NCBI RefSeq assembly: GCF_900103635.1
Contig: NZ_FMXK01000003.1
Coordinates: 62,001 to 126,000, forward strand
Length of the DNA: 64,000 nt
Direction: 5' to 3'
Origin: Butyrivibrio sp. INlla18
Lineage (GTDB): Bacteria > Bacillota > Clostridia > Lachnospirales > Lachnospiraceae
Shown here: in pieces, positions 45,054 through 53,590 of the stretch
How positions within the stretch are numbered: position 1 is the stretch's first letter
How the letters are laid out: each line of letters opens with the position of its first letter
The notes under the pieces: model-generated
What the model was told of the DNA's origin: nothing
What the model saw: the letters and a program-made list of their open reading frames with translations, nothing else
The model's database searches: none
Program-made: the position numbers and the translations under genes

Positions 45054-45704
45054 ATGAATGAAGTTTATGGATTAGACATCAGAATACTAGATGATAAAGA
45101 GGTCTTTGATTCCTGGTATCAGAAAATGCCAGAATATAGGAAAGATAAGATAGACAGGATAAAACCTCTTAATGACAAGAAGCTTTCTCTTGGTGCTGGC
45201 ATTGCATTACATAGAGCTCTTTTGGCAAATGGGATAAAAGAATATAAGGTTGGAGCATCTGAACATGGTAAGCCTTATATCATAGGAAAAGAGGGGATTT
45301 TTTTTAACCTATCCCACTCTGGAAATGTTGCAGTATGTGCAATATCTGACAGTGAGATTGGAGTAGATATTGAAAAAAGGCGCAGCTTTAGCGAGGGTCT
45401 TATAAAGAAAGTCTTTGACGATAGAGAAATTCAGGATGTGGAAAGAAGCGCAGAGACTATAGATGATAGAAATGAGCGTTATACAGCTCTTTGGACTATT
45501 AAGGAAAGCGTCATGAAATATTATGGCACTGGAATAGCTATGGATCCTGCCTCTATACATGTGGATCTTGGCGAGAAAATATCAGTAAAATGCCAGGCTT
45601 TTCCTGAAGAAAATCTTAACATTTTTTTTAATAATTATGATGAAATAATGTTGACAATTTGCTCCAAAAATAATAACTTTAACAAAGTGATTAATTTTTT
45701 ATAA
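45054..45704 (+). CDS. Sfp-type 4'-phosphopantetheinyl transferase
   Basis: A 216-residue enzyme. Translation from 45009 would pass through the terminator hairpin at 45012-45043, so the ATG at 45054 is preferred although its ribosome site (GGTGAAG) is close. Motifs: HGKPY, FFNLSHSGNVAVCAISD, GVDIE (about residue 103-107, Mg-binding Asp and Glu), and LWTIKESVMKYYGTG (catalytic W-x-x-KE). It attaches phosphopantetheine to carrier proteins; no carrier or PKS/NRPS gene is in this window. Confidence 0.88.
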   Translation: MNEVYGLDIRILDDKEVFDSWYQKMPEYRKDKIDRIKPLNDKKLSLGAGIALHRALLANGIKEYKVGASEHGKPYIIGKEGIFFNLSHSGNVAVCAISDSEIGVDIEKRRSFSEGLIKKVFDDREIQDVERSAETIDDRNERYTALWTIKESVMKYYGTGIAMDPASIHVDLGEKISVKCQAFPEENLNIFFNNYDEIMLTICSKNNNFNKVINFL

Positions 45705-45728
45705 CGCTTTGAAAAGGGGATAGAGTAA

Positions 45729-46763
45729 ATGTCAATTTTAGCATTCCTTGCAGTGTTACCTGCTGCAGTATTACTTATCGTTATCTACAAATTAGATAAC
45801 ATTGAGAAAGAGCCAGTAAGCCTCATGGCTAAGGTATTTGGCTTTGGTGCATTATCTGTAATCTCAGCTGTTTTGATGGAGATGGCCGGTAGTGCAATCC
45901 TTTCATTATTCTTTAGAACAGAGAACGCATTATATGATGTTATTATGTACTTTTGCGTAGTTGGTTTTTCTGAGGAGATTGGTAAGTTCGTTGCTCTTAA
46001 GCTCGGAACATGGAAAAATCGTGAGTTTAACTTCTCATTTGACGGAATCGTATATGGCGCATGCGCAACACTTGGTTTTGCAACAGTAGAGAACATTATG
46101 TACTGCTTCCAGTATGGACTTTCTGTAGCAATCACAAGAGCTATCATGTCAGTTCCAGGACACTGCATCTTTGGTGTATTCATGGGTATCTACTATGGAA
46201 TGGCCAAGAGATGTGAGCTTAGTGGAGATGAAGAGGGCAAAAAGAAGAACTTCTACAAGTCACTTCTTATTCCTATCTTACTTCACGGAACTTATGACTT
46301 CTGTCTTTCATACCAATATGACGGAATCATGTTAGTATTTATCGTATTCGAAATTGCTATGGTTACAGCAGCGATCAAGAGAGTTATCAAGATGTCCAAG
46401 ACTGACAGCCCACTTGCTCCTGATATGCAGATGGCAGTTGGCGCAGAGGGAATGTATCAGCAGGCTCCAATGATGGGACAGATGCAGACTCCAGTAATGG
46501 GACAGCCTCAGGCTCCAGTTATGAATCAGCAGCCAGTAACTCCAGTTCAGCAGGCACCTATGCAGCAGACACCAGTAGTACCAGTTCAGCAGACACCTGT
46601 GCAGCAGACACCAGTAGCACCAGTTCAGCAGGCACCTATGCAGCAGACTCCAGTAGCACCTGCTCCAGCTCCAGTTCAGGAGCCAGTTGTAACACAGACA
46701 CCTGAGCCTGGTATCTACAACCCTAACCCAGTATTTACTCCAGAAAGTATCGAGAATAAATAA
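45729..46763 (+). CDS. PrsW-family intramembrane protease with a Pro/Gln-rich tail
   Basis: A 344-residue membrane protein with about eight helices (residues 1-230) and the PrsW motifs: EEIGK (about residue 81), GFATVEN (about 116), GHCIFGVFMG (about 140) and the last HGTYD (about 180). PrsW-like proteases cut anti-sigma factors in the membrane. The last about 100 residues are a low-complexity tail of QTPVxPVQQ-type repeats ending PVFTPESIENK; that tail is not part of the family and is presumably cytosolic or extracellular linker. Confidence 0.85.
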   Translation: MSILAFLAVLPAAVLLIVIYKLDNIEKEPVSLMAKVFGFGALSVISAVLMEMAGSAILSLFFRTENALYDVIMYFCVVGFSEEIGKFVALKLGTWKNREFNFSFDGIVYGACATLGFATVENIMYCFQYGLSVAITRAIMSVPGHCIFGVFMGIYYGMAKRCELSGDEEGKKKNFYKSLLIPILLHGTYDFCLSYQYDGIMLVFIVFEIAMVTAAIKRVIKMSKTDSPLAPDMQMAVGAEGMYQQAPMMGQMQTPVMGQPQAPVMNQQPVTPVQQAPMQQTPVVPVQQTPVQQTPVAPVQQAPMQQTPVAPAPAPVQEPVVTQTPEPGIYNPNPVFTPESIENK

Positions 46764-46770
46764 TTTTCTT

Positions 46771-47325
46771 ATGCTATACATAATGAGACATGGAAAAACA
46801 GAGTGGAATAAGCTCCAGAAGCTCCAGGGACAGATCGATATTCCACTTATAGAAGAAGGAAGACAAGTAGCCATAGCTGCAAGAGAAAAGAACAAAGCTC
46901 TTCATTTTGACGTATGCTATGCGTCTCCACTTTTAAGGGCTAAGGAAACAGCAGAGCTCTTCCTTGAAGGGACAGATACTCCTATTATCTTTGACGATAG
47001 ATTAAAAGAGATGTCTTTTGGCGAATATGAAGGATCACTTGGATATTTTGATGATCCAGAAAATCCTGTAAATGTGCTATTTGTAAGACCTGAAGCTTAC
47101 GTGCCTACAGGTAGCGCCGAACCACTTGAAAACTTAAGTAAGAGAAGTAAGAGCTTTTTGGACGAGATCATTTATCCTCAGCTGAAAGAGAATCCAGATA
47201 AGAACATCTTGATAGTGGCTCATGGAGCACTTGGATGTAGTCTTATTTCTCACATTAAAAATACTCCACTTGAACATTTCTGGGACAATCTCATAGGAAA
47301 TTGCGAATTAGTCAGACTCCTGTAA
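46771..47325 (+). CDS. Histidine-phosphatase (phosphoglycerate mutase) family protein
   Basis: A 184-residue enzyme starting MLYIMRHGKTEWN: the catalytic RHG (His about 7) is at the N-terminus, and the second His is in VAHGALG (about residue 150). The acidic residue is in the YEGSLGYF region. Such enzymes remove phosphate from small molecules; the exact substrate cannot be told. It lies 7 bases behind the PrsW gene and is probably co-transcribed with it. Confidence 0.88.
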   Translation: MLYIMRHGKTEWNKLQKLQGQIDIPLIEEGRQVAIAAREKNKALHFDVCYASPLLRAKETAELFLEGTDTPIIFDDRLKEMSFGEYEGSLGYFDDPENPVNVLFVRPEAYVPTGSAEPLENLSKRSKSFLDEIIYPQLKENPDKNILIVAHGALGCSLISHIKNTPLEHFWDNLIGNCELVRLL

Positions 47326-47350
47326 AACGCTTGTTTTACGGGAGTTTTTC
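47316..47350 (+). terminator. Terminator overlapping the phosphatase stop
   Basis: ACTCCTGTAAAAC and GTTTTACGGGAGT pair with one G-U around GCTT, followed by TTTTC. The stem includes the last codons of the gene. Confidence 0.8.
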
Positions 47351-47515
47351 ATTTCCTAAATTATAAATTTTTCACCTATGTGAAATTAAATTTCATAAAT
47401 TAATTAAATTGAATGAAATTTAATATTGATATTTTTTATCATCCCATGTATCATTTTTTTAACGGCAAATTATTAATATTTTAATGCTTTTATGATTTTC
47501 TTAATGGAGGGGAAT

Positions 47516-49345
47516 ATGACAAGGAATGTTTATGGAAAGCTACGCAAGATAGCTGCTTCTGCGCTTGCGTGCCTAATGGTCGTATCTTTTGCGATCGTTC
47601 CAGGGACCAGTGTTTATGCATCATCTGATGTTGATTCACTGGAACCATCAACAGCTGAAACTCCAGCTGAAGCACCAGTAGTACAAGAAATAAAGGATGA
47701 GGAAACACCAGCAGCACCAGCTCCAGAGGCTGTTACACCTGCAGCTGAGACACCTGCGCCTGAGACACCTGCTCCTGCATCAGCAGAGGTGGTTTCAGCT
47801 ACTGCTCCTGCACCTGTAGAAGAGCCAAAGGGTGAAGAACCAGAGGCAAAACCTGCAGATGGGTCAGCACCAGCAGCAGAACCAGCACAGGGTGAAGAGC
47901 CAAAGGTACCAGCTAATGTATCTGCTTCTTTTGAGACTGGTGAGATCACTATTACATTAACTGAAGGTGAGACTCAGGAAAAGAAGGAGGATCAGCCTGA
48001 AGCAGAATCTAATAAAAAGGAAGATGCAGCTTCTGAGCTTAATAGTGGAAGTAACGTCAATGACTCAGAGCCCGAGACTAACGAGAACAAAGGTGAAGAA
48101 CAGCCAGCGCGGTTGTTTTCGCTACGTTTAGCAGCTGCTCCTGCAGCTACAGCTAGTGCTGATGATCCTATCAGTGTAGAGACACTTGATGATGGAAGTA
48201 TAGTTGAAACTTATAAGGGATATAAATACATATATAAACCTGTTAGCAGTGGATATGGAACAGAGTATTCTTTTGTAGTAGAAGTAACGGGAGATGGTCT
48301 AGACGAGATAGTTATTAATACTCCTAGACTTAAACAATCTCTTGAACCTGGGGATACTGTTTCTGTTCATTTTAAGCTGAATAACACGGATGAGACATAT
48401 ACTGTAGAATATACTGAAGATCCTTCAAAATATGTTCTGTATTATTCTCTTCCAGATTCAGAAAGAAACAGAGCAGCTTTAGAAAAGATGGGGTACACAA
48501 TAGTCAAAGAGTCTGATGATGGAAAGATATTAGTTACTCCTAGTGGCAGCTTCTTAGGTTCTAGTACAGGTTATGTAGGAACCAGTCTTATGCATTTTTT
48601 GATAGAGACTGAAGAAGGTAGAAACATATTAAAAGAAAATAATGTGAAATTTGATTCAAGTGTTGATGAGAAAAGTCTTTACAGAAAAAATATGCGTTCT
48701 GTAACTCAATTTTTGGAAAAGCTGGAGGATGATGATCCTGACAAGATTGACGAATTGTTTATTAAAAACGCAGAGTACAGAATTAAAGAACAGACTGGGC
48801 AGGAAGTGAGTTTTGGAAATGATGTGGCTAAAGCTTGGAATGATCTATTCTTTAGTTTAGCATGGAGAACATATTTCGAATTAGATGGAAAAGAGGTAAA
48901 GGAGTTCCCAAGTGATGCAAAATGGGAGCCAGGACAGAGCATCAATATTGCTGTTATATCAGAGTTAAATGGAGAGATTAGTGATAATTTCTACGAAGAC
49001 ATTGCTTGGAATTATGCAGGTCGACTAGTTATCAGAAGATTTTCAGAACCAGTCCCACCACCATATGATCCACCAGAGGATCCAGACGATCCACCTTCAG
49101 ATCCTCCATCAGACCCACCTTCAGATCCACCTTCAGAGCCAACTGTAGTTCCTACAGTTCTCACACAGCCAGCACCTGAAGCTCAGGTTCTCGGCGCTAG
49201 AAGAGAAAATGGACAGGCAGTTCTTGGAGCAAGAAGAGCAAAGACAGATGATACTTCCAATAATGCAGGAAGATTGTTTATAATAGTAGTTGCAGCTGGT
49301 GCTCTTGTAACAACATCAGTACTTGGCCGCAAGAAAGCTAAATAA
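47516..49345 (+). CDS. Large secreted/surface protein with repeat regions and C-terminal membrane anchor
   Basis: A 609-residue protein. GGAGGGG precedes ATG 47516. A signal peptide (about 1-35, ending VPGTSVYASS) is followed by an Ala/Pro/Glu/Thr-rich stretch (about 40-200) with ETPAPETPAP repeats, a globular part of about 290 residues, a DPPSDPPSDPPS-type spacer (about 515-540) and a C-terminal anchor: VLGARR twice, then a hydrophobic helix and RKKAK. VLGARR-type ends are frequent on surface proteins of this family of bacteria. No enzymatic motif is seen; it is possibly an adhesin or cell-wall-linked protein. Confidence 0.75.
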   Translation: MTRNVYGKLRKIAASALACLMVVSFAIVPGTSVYASSDVDSLEPSTAETPAEAPVVQEIKDEETPAAPAPEAVTPAAETPAPETPAPASAEVVSATAPAPVEEPKGEEPEAKPADGSAPAAEPAQGEEPKVPANVSASFETGEITITLTEGETQEKKEDQPEAESNKKEDAASELNSGSNVNDSEPETNENKGEEQPARLFSLRLAAAPAATASADDPISVETLDDGSIVETYKGYKYIYKPVSSGYGTEYSFVVEVTGDGLDEIVINTPRLKQSLEPGDTVSVHFKLNNTDETYTVEYTEDPSKYVLYYSLPDSERNRAALEKMGYTIVKESDDGKILVTPSGSFLGSSTGYVGTSLMHFLIETEEGRNILKENNVKFDSSVDEKSLYRKNMRSVTQFLEKLEDDDPDKIDELFIKNAEYRIKEQTGQEVSFGNDVAKAWNDLFFSLAWRTYFELDGKEVKEFPSDAKWEPGQSINIAVISELNGEISDNFYEDIAWNYAGRLVIRRFSEPVPPPYDPPEDPDDPPSDPPSDPPSDPPSEPTVVPTVLTQPAPEAQVLGARRENGQAVLGARRAKTDDTSNNAGRLFIIVVAAGALVTTSVLGRKKAK

Positions 49346-49374
49346 TTTTCCATGCCGGGAGGTTACATCAATAT

Positions 49375-50364
49375 ATGTCAAAGGGTACTAATCAGAAATT
49401 AAAGCTCTATTATCTGGCTAAGATCATGATATCTAAGACAGATGATGATCACTATCTGACAATGCCGCAGATCAAGGATCTGCTTGAAGACTACGGCGTA
49501 ACTGCTGATAGGAAAAGTCTTTATGATGATATGGAAGCCCTTAGGACTCTTGGAATTGATGTGCTTCTAGAGCATGAAGGCAGGAATTATTATTACCATG
49601 TTGGATCCAAGCACTTTGAACTTGCTGAGCTTAAGCTCTTAGTTGATGCCATTCAGGCTTCAAAGTTCATAACTGAAAAGAAGTCTAATGCCCTCATCAA
49701 AAAGCTTACAGCTCTTGTAAGTGAGTACGAGGCAAGCCAGTTAAAAAGACAGGTTGAAGTTCAGGGCCGTATCAAGACCATGAACGAGAGTATCTACTAC
49801 ACCGTAGATGATATTCATAACGCCATAATCAATAATAAGGCGATAACATTTGAATATCTTAAATGGAACCTGCAAAAAGAACTGGTGCCAAGGAAAGAAG
49901 AACGCTACGAAGTAAGCCCTTGGGCTCTTACATGGGATGATGAAAACTATTACCTCATTGCCTATGATGATGAAAGTCAAAAGATAAAGCACTACAGAGT
50001 AGATAAGATCAACAAGATCAAGATCACTGATAAGAAACGCCAAGGCAAAGAGCACTTCGCAGCCTTTGATATGGCAGCCTATTCCAAGATGAACTTTGGA
50101 ATGTTTGGCGGAAAAGAGACTAAGGTAAAGCTTAGGTTCAAGGGCGAAATGGTCGGAGTCTTACTTGATCGTTTTGGAAAAGACATTTCTATCAGGAAGT
50201 CAACAACTGCTGGCTGGTCCGAAACAAATGTCGATGTTGCAGTAAGTGATCAGTTCTTTGGATGGATATTTGCTCTTGGGGGCTCGGTAGTCATCGCAGG
50301 TCCTGATGAAGTAAAAATGAGATTCAAGGAAGAATTAGAGAAGGTTAAGGAATTATATAAGTAA
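49375..50364 (+). CDS. WYL-domain transcriptional regulator
   Basis: A 329-residue regulator. An N-terminal winged helix of the DeoR/HTH_11 type (residues about 5-65: KLYYLAKIMISKTDDDHYLT, GVTADRKSLYDDMEAL) is followed by a WYL domain (about 145-225) with RYEVSPWALTWDDENYYLIAYD and the conserved HYRVDKI. A WCX-like C-terminal part ends it. WYL proteins bind ligands or nucleic acids and often regulate stress or defence genes. GGGAGG supports the start. It precedes the T7SS-like module, with a terminator between. Confidence 0.85.
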   Translation: MSKGTNQKLKLYYLAKIMISKTDDDHYLTMPQIKDLLEDYGVTADRKSLYDDMEALRTLGIDVLLEHEGRNYYYHVGSKHFELAELKLLVDAIQASKFITEKKSNALIKKLTALVSEYEASQLKRQVEVQGRIKTMNESIYYTVDDIHNAIINNKAITFEYLKWNLQKELVPRKEERYEVSPWALTWDDENYYLIAYDDESQKIKHYRVDKINKIKITDKKRQGKEHFAAFDMAAYSKMNFGMFGGKETKVKLRFKGEMVGVLLDRFGKDISIRKSTTAGWSETNVDVAVSDQFFGWIFALGGSVVIAGPDEVKMRFKEELEKVKELYK

Positions 50365-50367
50365 GGT

Positions 50368-50408
50368 AAGAACTATCTTAGATTTAATGTCTAAGATAGT
50401 TCTTTTAT
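50368..50408 (+). terminator. Terminator after the WYL gene
   Basis: AAGAACTATCTTAGA and TCTAAGATAGTTCTT form a perfect 15-bp stem with TTTAATG loop, followed by TTAT. Confidence 0.85.
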
Positions 50409-50523
50409 ATTAATTAAAAAGTAATATATTGCAGACAATGTAACAATGCCATATAATTCACTTATCTACTGCATGTAGGCACGATAGGCGGTAAATATGT
50501 AAGAAAACAAGGTGGTTATAGAT

Positions 50524-50805
50524 TTGGCTACAGAAGTATATATGGACACGGAGGTGTTTACAGAGATAGTTGATGGCATTGCTACCAGTGGGTATCAATG
50601 TCATTTAGATAGCTCTTTTGTAAAAGACTCAGAGAAAATGGCGAAGACAGATATTACTGATTTGCTGTCAGAATATACCAGTAAATATTATGACCTTGCA
50701 GATAATTATAAGGTACATGCAAGTGAACTTCTGCCTCATGGATTGAGCACAATCAGAGATTCACTTATTATGCAAGACAAGATTATTAGTGAGGCGATAG
50801 ACTGA
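50524..50805 (+). CDS. Small helical protein, WXG100/ESX-like chaperone of the effector module
   Basis: The start is taken as TTG 50524, with AAGGTGG 8 bases upstream; a GTG at 50512 lies inside that site. The 93-residue protein reads as two amphipathic helices (VYMDTEVFTEIVDGIAT and SKYYDLADNYKVHASELLPH) and is acidic, resembling WXG100-size proteins, though no clear WXG motif is seen. Its stop overlaps the next ATG (TGATG). This is the size, position and coupling expected for a partner of an LXG-type effector. Family assignment is inference. Confidence 0.55.
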   Translation: MATEVYMDTEVFTEIVDGIATSGYQCHLDSSFVKDSEKMAKTDITDLLSEYTSKYYDLADNYKVHASELLPHGLSTIRDSLIMQDKIISEAID

Positions 50806-52154
50806 TGAGCGTTGTTGGAAAAAGTAAAGAGTACGATTCTGAGATAGTTGCTTCATTTATGTCAGATCTTTTCCAGGAGCATAAAAAATATCAAAATAGA
50901 ATGCTTCAGCTTGAGTGTGAGTTTGAACGATATGAGACTAATGATACACATAGAGGAAAAGCGGCAGAAGCATCAAAAGCATATATAAGAGAGGGAGAAA
51001 AAAGATTTCAATATGAGATACTAGATGCCAATTCAATGCTTCTTCATCTGTATGATCATATGCATGACATGTTTTCAAGTAAAGTCGATTCCCATCCAAG
51101 AGCTAAGATTAAAACTAATGTTTTACTAGAAATAGAAAGGCATTATAAAAACTACTATCATGATGTCAAAGAAAGCGGGGATGATATTGAAACTAGAGCT
51201 CGTGCTATAGAAAGCAAATTTGGAAAATATGGAAAGGTTACTATTCCTGATTTTGAACCATCAAAGATGGCGTATAAAAAGTTTTGTGGTGGGGATTCAG
51301 AAAATAGTGGCTATCTATATGAGTGTATAGATAAATTTGTAAGGTTTGATAGGAATGAATGCGAATACGCTGAAAGCATGCAATTGCCAGAAAAAATTGA
51401 TGAACTGGATACTAGGCTAACAGTATCAAGTAATGCTCTGTCAATGATGCATGCTGTCTTCTTTGGCATGAAACATTATAATATAAAGCTTGCAAGCGCA
51501 TCTGTTGGTACTCCAAAGTACTGGTATGAAAAGGATGGTTTTACCCAAAATGGAGCTTGGGAGAAGAACTTTATCTTTGATCATAGTCCTAGTATAACTA
51601 TGATTCCTGCTATAGTTTGGGATTTTAGATATGGCAAAGATGGAAATTATCACGTTGATACTCATGATAATCTTACTTTTGGTACTTGCTGGCAGCAATT
51701 CATGGGATATATGGAGTTATATGACGTTGTTTTTGATATAGGCACGAATATGCAATCAAGACAGATGACTTTTTATTATGGCGGACAAGAATATACTATT
51801 TGGTATTGGAAAGGTGATTATTTAAATTTGGGAGCTGGTGGTGAATGTGGAATTTATAGAGGAAGTGAATATGTAAAAGAGTGTGCCACAAATATGAATT
51901 TACATATGACAATTCAGGTTGATTATGCAGACGGAACAAAATCTGAAATGTGGGAAGATGACACTTGGTGGATAACTGATTTTAATCCTAAACAGATGTG
52001 GTATAGTGAAGCAGATTTAGATGCCACGTCTATCACTTATACCATAGATATGTCGTTCTTGGATGATGCTGAGTGGAATGATTTCATTTCAGCAAATCAA
52101 AGAGACTTTGACTTAAAAATTTTGGATGGAAAAATAATTGAATTTTCACTGTGA
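50805..52154 (+). CDS. LXG-like helical N-terminus fused to a DUF4474-like C-terminal domain (candidate T7SS effector)
   Basis: A 449-residue protein. Residues about 1-215 are predicted long helices without signal peptide, as in LXG-type secretion domains. From about 225 the protein becomes strand-rich and aromatic: TMIPAIVWDFRYGKDGNYHV, GTCWQQFMGYMELYDVVFDI, TFYYGGQEYTIWYWKGDY, LGAGGECGIYRG. This matches my memory of the DUF4474 pattern (wxxWKGxYG...GxEIGIY). DUF4474 domains occur in Clostridial secreted proteins; their activity is not known to me. It lies between a small helical gene and a lipoprotein, the typical effector/immunity order. Confidence 0.65.
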   Translation: MSVVGKSKEYDSEIVASFMSDLFQEHKKYQNRMLQLECEFERYETNDTHRGKAAEASKAYIREGEKRFQYEILDANSMLLHLYDHMHDMFSSKVDSHPRAKIKTNVLLEIERHYKNYYHDVKESGDDIETRARAIESKFGKYGKVTIPDFEPSKMAYKKFCGGDSENSGYLYECIDKFVRFDRNECEYAESMQLPEKIDELDTRLTVSSNALSMMHAVFFGMKHYNIKLASASVGTPKYWYEKDGFTQNGAWEKNFIFDHSPSITMIPAIVWDFRYGKDGNYHVDTHDNLTFGTCWQQFMGYMELYDVVFDIGTNMQSRQMTFYYGGQEYTIWYWKGDYLNLGAGGECGIYRGSEYVKECATNMNLHMTIQVDYADGTKSEMWEDDTWWITDFNPKQMWYSEADLDATSITYTIDMSFLDDAEWNDFISANQRDFDLKILDGKIIEFSL

Positions 52155-52161
52155 GGGGAAA

Positions 52162-52749
52162 ATGAAAAAACATATATTTTTAATTTTGTTGGTTATTATT
52201 TTTGCTACTGCGTGTTCAAGTGATGAATATGATATTGCATATAATAGACATTTGAATAAGTTTCATTCATTTATGTGTACATATTCGTATACAGATGGTG
52301 TTTTTGAACAACTAGTTGAGATGATAAATACTAAAGATGCAGATAAATTAAGAGATTCTTATGCAGAATGCATTTCAGACATTGACATAGCAGGATTTGA
52401 TACTATGGATTTTTTAGATTACTTTGATGGTAAAATTATAAGCTATGAAAAAGAAGGAAGTCGTATCGATAAGAGGAATGGTGGCTTATTCAGTAATTAT
52501 TATAGTATCTATTTTATAAGATCATATAAAATTCATACTGAAGACGAAAGTTATATACTGTGCTATTCCTATTGCTTCTGCAGTGGAGATAGGACCGAAG
52601 AAGGTTTACATTCTCTAGGGGTGATGTTAGAAGATTTGGATGATAATGATGGAAGGCTTTATTATGGCATTCCAGGAATATACATTTGTACTGAAGAAAA
52701 TAAGGAATACATTCAAGCATTAGCAAAGAAGTATGGAGCCGTAAATTAA
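52162..52749 (+). CDS. Lipoprotein, probable immunity protein (DUF5104-like)
   Basis: Start ATG 52162 has GTGAGGGG 3-11 bases upstream; the longer frame starts inside the previous gene. The 195-residue lipoprotein has a signal peptide MKKHIFLILLVIIFATAC (lipobox TAC, Cys 18) and an alpha/beta mature part with FLDYFDGKIISYEKEGS and YILCYSYCFCSG. It resembles DUF5104-type lipoproteins that sit beside secreted effectors. A membrane-anchored immunity protein outside the cell would fit an effector acting in the envelope. No search was made. Confidence 0.6.
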   Translation: MKKHIFLILLVIIFATACSSDEYDIAYNRHLNKFHSFMCTYSYTDGVFEQLVEMINTKDADKLRDSYAECISDIDIAGFDTMDFLDYFDGKIISYEKEGSRIDKRNGGLFSNYYSIYFIRSYKIHTEDESYILCYSYCFCSGDRTEEGLHSLGVMLEDLDDNDGRLYYGIPGIYICTEENKEYIQALAKKYGAVN

Positions 52750-52762
52750 ATTTGCATGCTCT

Positions 52763-53161
52763 ATGCTAGAAAGGAAAGAGATAGTTTTGGGACGAAGAGG
52801 AGCTATTTTAGCTGAGATACAGGCTCTATATGAACAGATTAATGAGTATAGGCGCGACATAGAAGAACTTGAAGAAGAAAGATTTTGTATAAGGCAGCAG
52901 TATACAACTATAGATGAAGTCAATAAGTCTGTTATTCATTACGATATGACATATGGGGATGATTGGAAGGGAAATCTTGAAACTGAAGCAGAAGAGTATA
53001 GGGAAGAAATCTATTACACGACAGATACGGCGTTAAATGAGATGTTAGAGCTTATTGATGATATCAATCGGATAATTGAAGCTATAAATGAGCTAATTGA
53101 GAAATGCTACGCAGAAATTGAGGAATTAGAAGCAGAACTTGCCTCGCTTACCGAAGAATGA
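52763..53161 (+). CDS. Coiled-coil protein resembling YwqH/DUF5082 T7SS partner
   Basis: A 132-residue, strongly acidic helical protein: one helix about 5-45 (LAEIQALYEQINEYRRDIEEL), a WKGNL motif near residue 68, and a second helix about 70-130 ending EIEELEAELASLTEE. This helix-turn-helix with a WxG-like turn matches YwqH-like proteins encoded beside LXG effectors. ATG 52763 has no good ribosome site; TTG at 52787 has AAGGAAAG upstream and may be the true start. It closes the module; a terminator follows. Confidence 0.55.
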   Translation: MLERKEIVLGRRGAILAEIQALYEQINEYRRDIEELEEERFCIRQQYTTIDEVNKSVIHYDMTYGDDWKGNLETEAEEYREEIYYTTDTALNEMLELIDDINRIIEAINELIEKCYAEIEELEAELASLTEE

Positions 53162-53178
53162 TGAATAATGCATTTTAA

Positions 53179-53202
53179 AGGGCTGTGAATTTTCACAGCC
53201 CT
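53179..53202. terminator. Hairpin between converging genes
   Basis: AGGGCTGTGAA and TTCACAGCCCT form a perfect 11-bp stem with a two-base loop; weak T tract. It serves the coiled-coil gene (+) and the LexA-like small gene (-). Confidence 0.65.
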
Positions 53203-53212
53203 AGTTATGTCT

Positions 53213-53431
53213 TTATTTAGTTTTTACTGGCAGAAGCTGTAAGCCTTTTGTTCCAAAGAATAGGCTGTTTCTGATCATTCCAATCCTATAGAGATTTAAG
53301 ATATAAAATAATGAGCACATTACTGTAATTATTCCGAATGTACTTATAAGCTCCTCTACAGTAGGTGGATAGCCACGTCTTCTGGTATAGTTACCTACAT
53401 ATTCTGCAATTTCAAATTCTATTCTTCCCAT
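53213..53431 (-). CDS. Small LexA-like DNA-binding domain protein
   Basis: A 72-residue reverse-strand protein: MGRIEFEIAEYVGNYTRRRG then YPPTVEELISTFG, which follows the LexA N-terminal winged-helix pattern (YI..y....GYPPSVREI...). The later half has a YILNLYRIGMI stretch similar to the LexA wing, but there is no protease domain. GGGAAGG lies 8 bases upstream of the ATG. It could be a short repressor regulating the adjacent effector module (inference). Confidence 0.6.
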   Translation of the reverse strand: MGRIEFEIAEYVGNYTRRRGYPPTVEELISTFGIITVMCSLFYILNLYRIGMIRNSLFFGTKGLQLLPVKTK

Positions 53432-53590
53432 CTAGTCTACCTTCCCTTCTGGTTTATATAGAACGATAGGATAATGATACCTGTTTTATGTTTCATAAAT
53501 GTGTAGCAAATATTAAATGAAAATAAACTTTATACCCCTATGTATTTGAAGTATAATGTGACTATTGGGGAAATTGAAAGGGGAGAGCGC

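Noticed and set aside
46332..46895. Reverse-strand frame of 187 residues opposite the PrsW tail
   Set aside because: It is the complement of the QTPV-type repeats (a Trp/Cys/Leu repeat) with no ribosome site.
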